Positions 15,625 through 16,185 of a DNA stretch of 16,185 nucleotides are shown one piece after another. The notes under the pieces were generated by a model. It saw only the letters and a list, made by a program, of their open reading frames with translations. It was not told the DNA's origin and searched no databases. The number at the start of each line of letters is the position of its first letter. Positions within the stretch are counted from its first letter, which is position 1. The translations under genes and the position numbers were made by a program. Origin of the DNA: an uncultured Fimbriimonadales bacterium (GTDB lineage Bacteria > Armatimonadota > Fimbriimonadia > Fimbriimonadales > GBS-DC); the NCBI GenBank assembly GCA_937934465.1, contig CALGZO010000036.1:1-16185 (forward strand). Reading direction: 5' to 3'.

Positions 15625-15679
15625 TGCAGGAGGGGGTTCCCCATACAACAGGCGAATTTTCGAACACCCTCCGCGACAC

Positions 15680-15708
15680 TTGACAACAACGGCAAAGCAT
15701 GCTATAAT
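15680..15708 (+). promoter_or_regulatory. Perfect consensus sigma-70 promoter for the CBM48-type gene
   Basis: TTGACA (15680-15685), a spacer of exactly 17 nt and TATAAT (15703-15708) match the full housekeeping consensus. The start point should lie near 15715, giving a leader of about 110 nt before the ATG at 15826. The -35 box begins 8 bp past the end of the MITE-like element. Confidence 0.8.
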
Positions 15709-15741
15709 ATAGTTCAGAATACGATTTCTCAGAGGGCAACG

Positions 15742-15798
15742 GTGACCTTACGACAGTTTGTGGACTTGACTGTGCCCCCTGCGGATGACGGAGTGTAG
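15742..15798 (+). CDS. Candidate 18-codon leader ORF upstream of the CBM48-type gene
   Basis: A GTG start at 15742 with AGAGGG 5 nt upstream opens an 18-residue frame (MTLRQFVDLTVPPADDGV) ending at TAG 15796-15798, all within the predicted leader of the next gene. It is in the same frame as that gene. Its start context (CAGAGGGC-AAC-GTGA) is repeated almost exactly around the GTG at 15823. It may be a leader peptide, a coupling ORF, or chance; no homology is recognised. Confidence 0.25.
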   Translation: MTLRQFVDLTVPPADDGV

Positions 15799-15825
15799 GA
15801 ATCGATGCACAGAGGGCGAACCGTG

Positions 15826-16185
15826 ATGCGACGAGGCTGGGCAGTGAGCATGGTCATCTTGCTGACGCTTGGGGCGGTTTGGGCAGGCGACCCCACACGC
15901 CCTGTAACCTTTCGCCTCGAACTGCAGCACCCTGCCGAGATTGTCTACCTCGCAGGCAGCTTCAACGAGTGGCAGCCTCGCGCGACGCCGATGCAGCCCG
16001 ACGCCGAGAAGCGCGTCTGGACGCTCACCCTCCAGCTCCCGCCAGGCGCGCACCAGTATAAGTTTGTCGTGAACGGCACGGACTGGATGACCGACCCCCA
16101 CGCGCCCGTCATCGACGACGGCAACGGCAACCTGAACTCGGTGGTGTGGGTGGAACCCGACGGCTATAACCGCCCCGCCCGCGTC
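15826..16185 (+). CDS. Secreted protein with N-terminal CBM48/AMPK-beta-type glycogen-binding domain (3' end missing)
   Basis: The gene runs off the right edge; about 120 residues are visible. A Sec signal peptide is clear: Arg-Arg start, hydrophobic core and a VWA/GD cleavage site about 20 residues in. Next comes an early-set beta-sandwich domain of the CBM48/AMPK glycogen-binding type, with VYLAGSFNEWQP, WTLTLQLPPGAHQYKFVVNG, a W-x-x-DP segment and a closing NSVVWVEP strand. Such domains bind alpha-glucans and often precede amylase/pullulanase-type or esterase catalytic domains, but no catalytic part is visible. Three starts are possible: ATG 15805 (AGGA close by), GTG 15823 and ATG 15826 (both using AGAGGG at 15811-15816). 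ATG 15826 is chosen because it begins at the signal peptide's RR; an in-frame TAG at 15796 rules out earlier ones. Confidence 0.8.
   Translation, partial: MRRGWAVSMVILLTLGAVWAGDPTRPVTFRLELQHPAEIVYLAGSFNEWQPRATPMQPDAEKRVWTLTLQLPPGAHQYKFVVNGTDWMTDPHAPVIDDGNGNLNSVVWVEPDGYNRPARV

Larger units (their letters stand above)
15504..15640. repeat. Long inverted-repeat stem enclosing the hairpin array
   Basis: The 25-bp arms at 15504-15528 and 15616-15640 are complementary at 22 of 25 positions. The outer half (GGTACCCCCTCCT with AGGAGGGGGTTCC) can form a stem enclosing three separate hairpins, giving a cloverleaf-like potential fold. The inner half of each arm competes with hairpins 1 and 3. Confidence 0.75.
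15421..15671. mobile_element. MITE-like palindromic element without coding capacity
   Basis: The element is about 251 bp and is bounded by terminal inverted repeats: GAGGGTGTTCGGAAAATCG at the left (15421-15439) and the complement of GAGGGTGTTCGAAAATTCG at the right (15653-15671), 17 of 19 identical. Inside lie a left arm of about 60 bp with small palindromes and a hairpin array (15504-15640). No transposase or other protein is encoded. No target-site duplication is visible, so the exact borders and the parent insertion-sequence family are unknown. Size, inverted ends and lack of genes are typical of non-autonomous MITEs. Confidence 0.6.
15357..15825. other. Divergent intergenic region between topA and the CBM48-type gene
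   Basis: This roughly 450-bp region has no convincing long gene. From left to right it holds the topA promoter (leftward), a MITE-like palindromic element with three hairpins, a perfect consensus promoter (rightward), and an 18-codon candidate leader ORF. Open frames running across the hairpins have repeated peptide content and are not taken as genes. Confidence 0.8.

Noticed and set aside
15413..15679. Target-site duplication around the MITE-like element
   Set aside because: The flanks ggcatatt and cgcgacac do not match, and shifting the border by a few bases gave no direct repeat, so none is claimed.
15441..15739. Open frames of 80 (plus) and 86 (minus) codons across the hairpin array
   Set aside because: Their peptides repeat with the 40-bp DNA unit, have no ribosome-binding site or family resemblance, and are by-products of the inverted repeats.

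Overview
The window looks like ordinary chromosomal DNA of a GC-rich, diderm (two-membrane) bacterium. An outer membrane is implied by a TamB-family envelope protein, a stand-alone heptose-1-phosphate adenylyltransferase and a lipoprotein with a clear lipobox. The overall style (GC-rich, thermophile-like composition, PhoPQ-related hydrolase, GH99-like enzyme, HEAT-thioredoxin fusion) would fit an Armatimonadota-like lineage. That assignment is an impression from the proteins, not a search result. No rRNA, tRNA, CRISPR array, phage gene or transposase gene was found.

Left part (1-4720, all on the minus strand): a compact operon reads leftward from a glutaminyl-cyclase-type lipoprotein (start 4720), through rfaE2, a secreted PhoPQ-related alpha/beta hydrolase and a GH99-like glycosidase, toward the start of a truncated Uma2-like gene at the window edge. 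Gaps between the first four genes are 2, 21 and 10 nt. Its promoter region is a 42-bp gap shared with the divergent lipA, where one near-palindromic -10 box can be read in both directions.

Middle part (4763-10235, plus strand): lipA (lipoyl synthase) overlaps the start of a very large TamB gene of about 1526 codons. TamB ends one base from the stop codon of a convergent gene.

Right-centre part (10237-15356, minus strand): a four-gene run reads topA (DNA topoisomerase I), then a translin/TRAX-like protein that keeps the putative nuclease Glu/Glu/Asp residues, then a polyesterase-type alpha/beta hydrolase, then a HEAT-repeat/TlpA-thioredoxin fusion. The gaps are 18, 14 and 3 nt. The translin/TRAX-like gene may also have its own leaderless promoter.

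Right end (15357-16185): the 450-bp gap between topA and a divergent secreted protein with a glycogen-binding-type (CBM48/AMPK-beta) domain holds the most unusual sequence in the window. It is a roughly 251-bp MITE-like element with 19-bp imperfect terminal inverted repeats. Inside are three hairpins on an exact 40-bp period, enclosed by a further inverted-repeat stem, giving a cloverleaf-like potential fold. It sits between two divergent promoters whose TTGACA boxes each lie exactly 8 bp outside the element. The rightward promoter is a perfect TTGACA-N17-TATAAT.

Across the window the tetranucleotide GGCC is almost absent (one copy found by eye), which suggests avoidance linked to a modification or restriction system.
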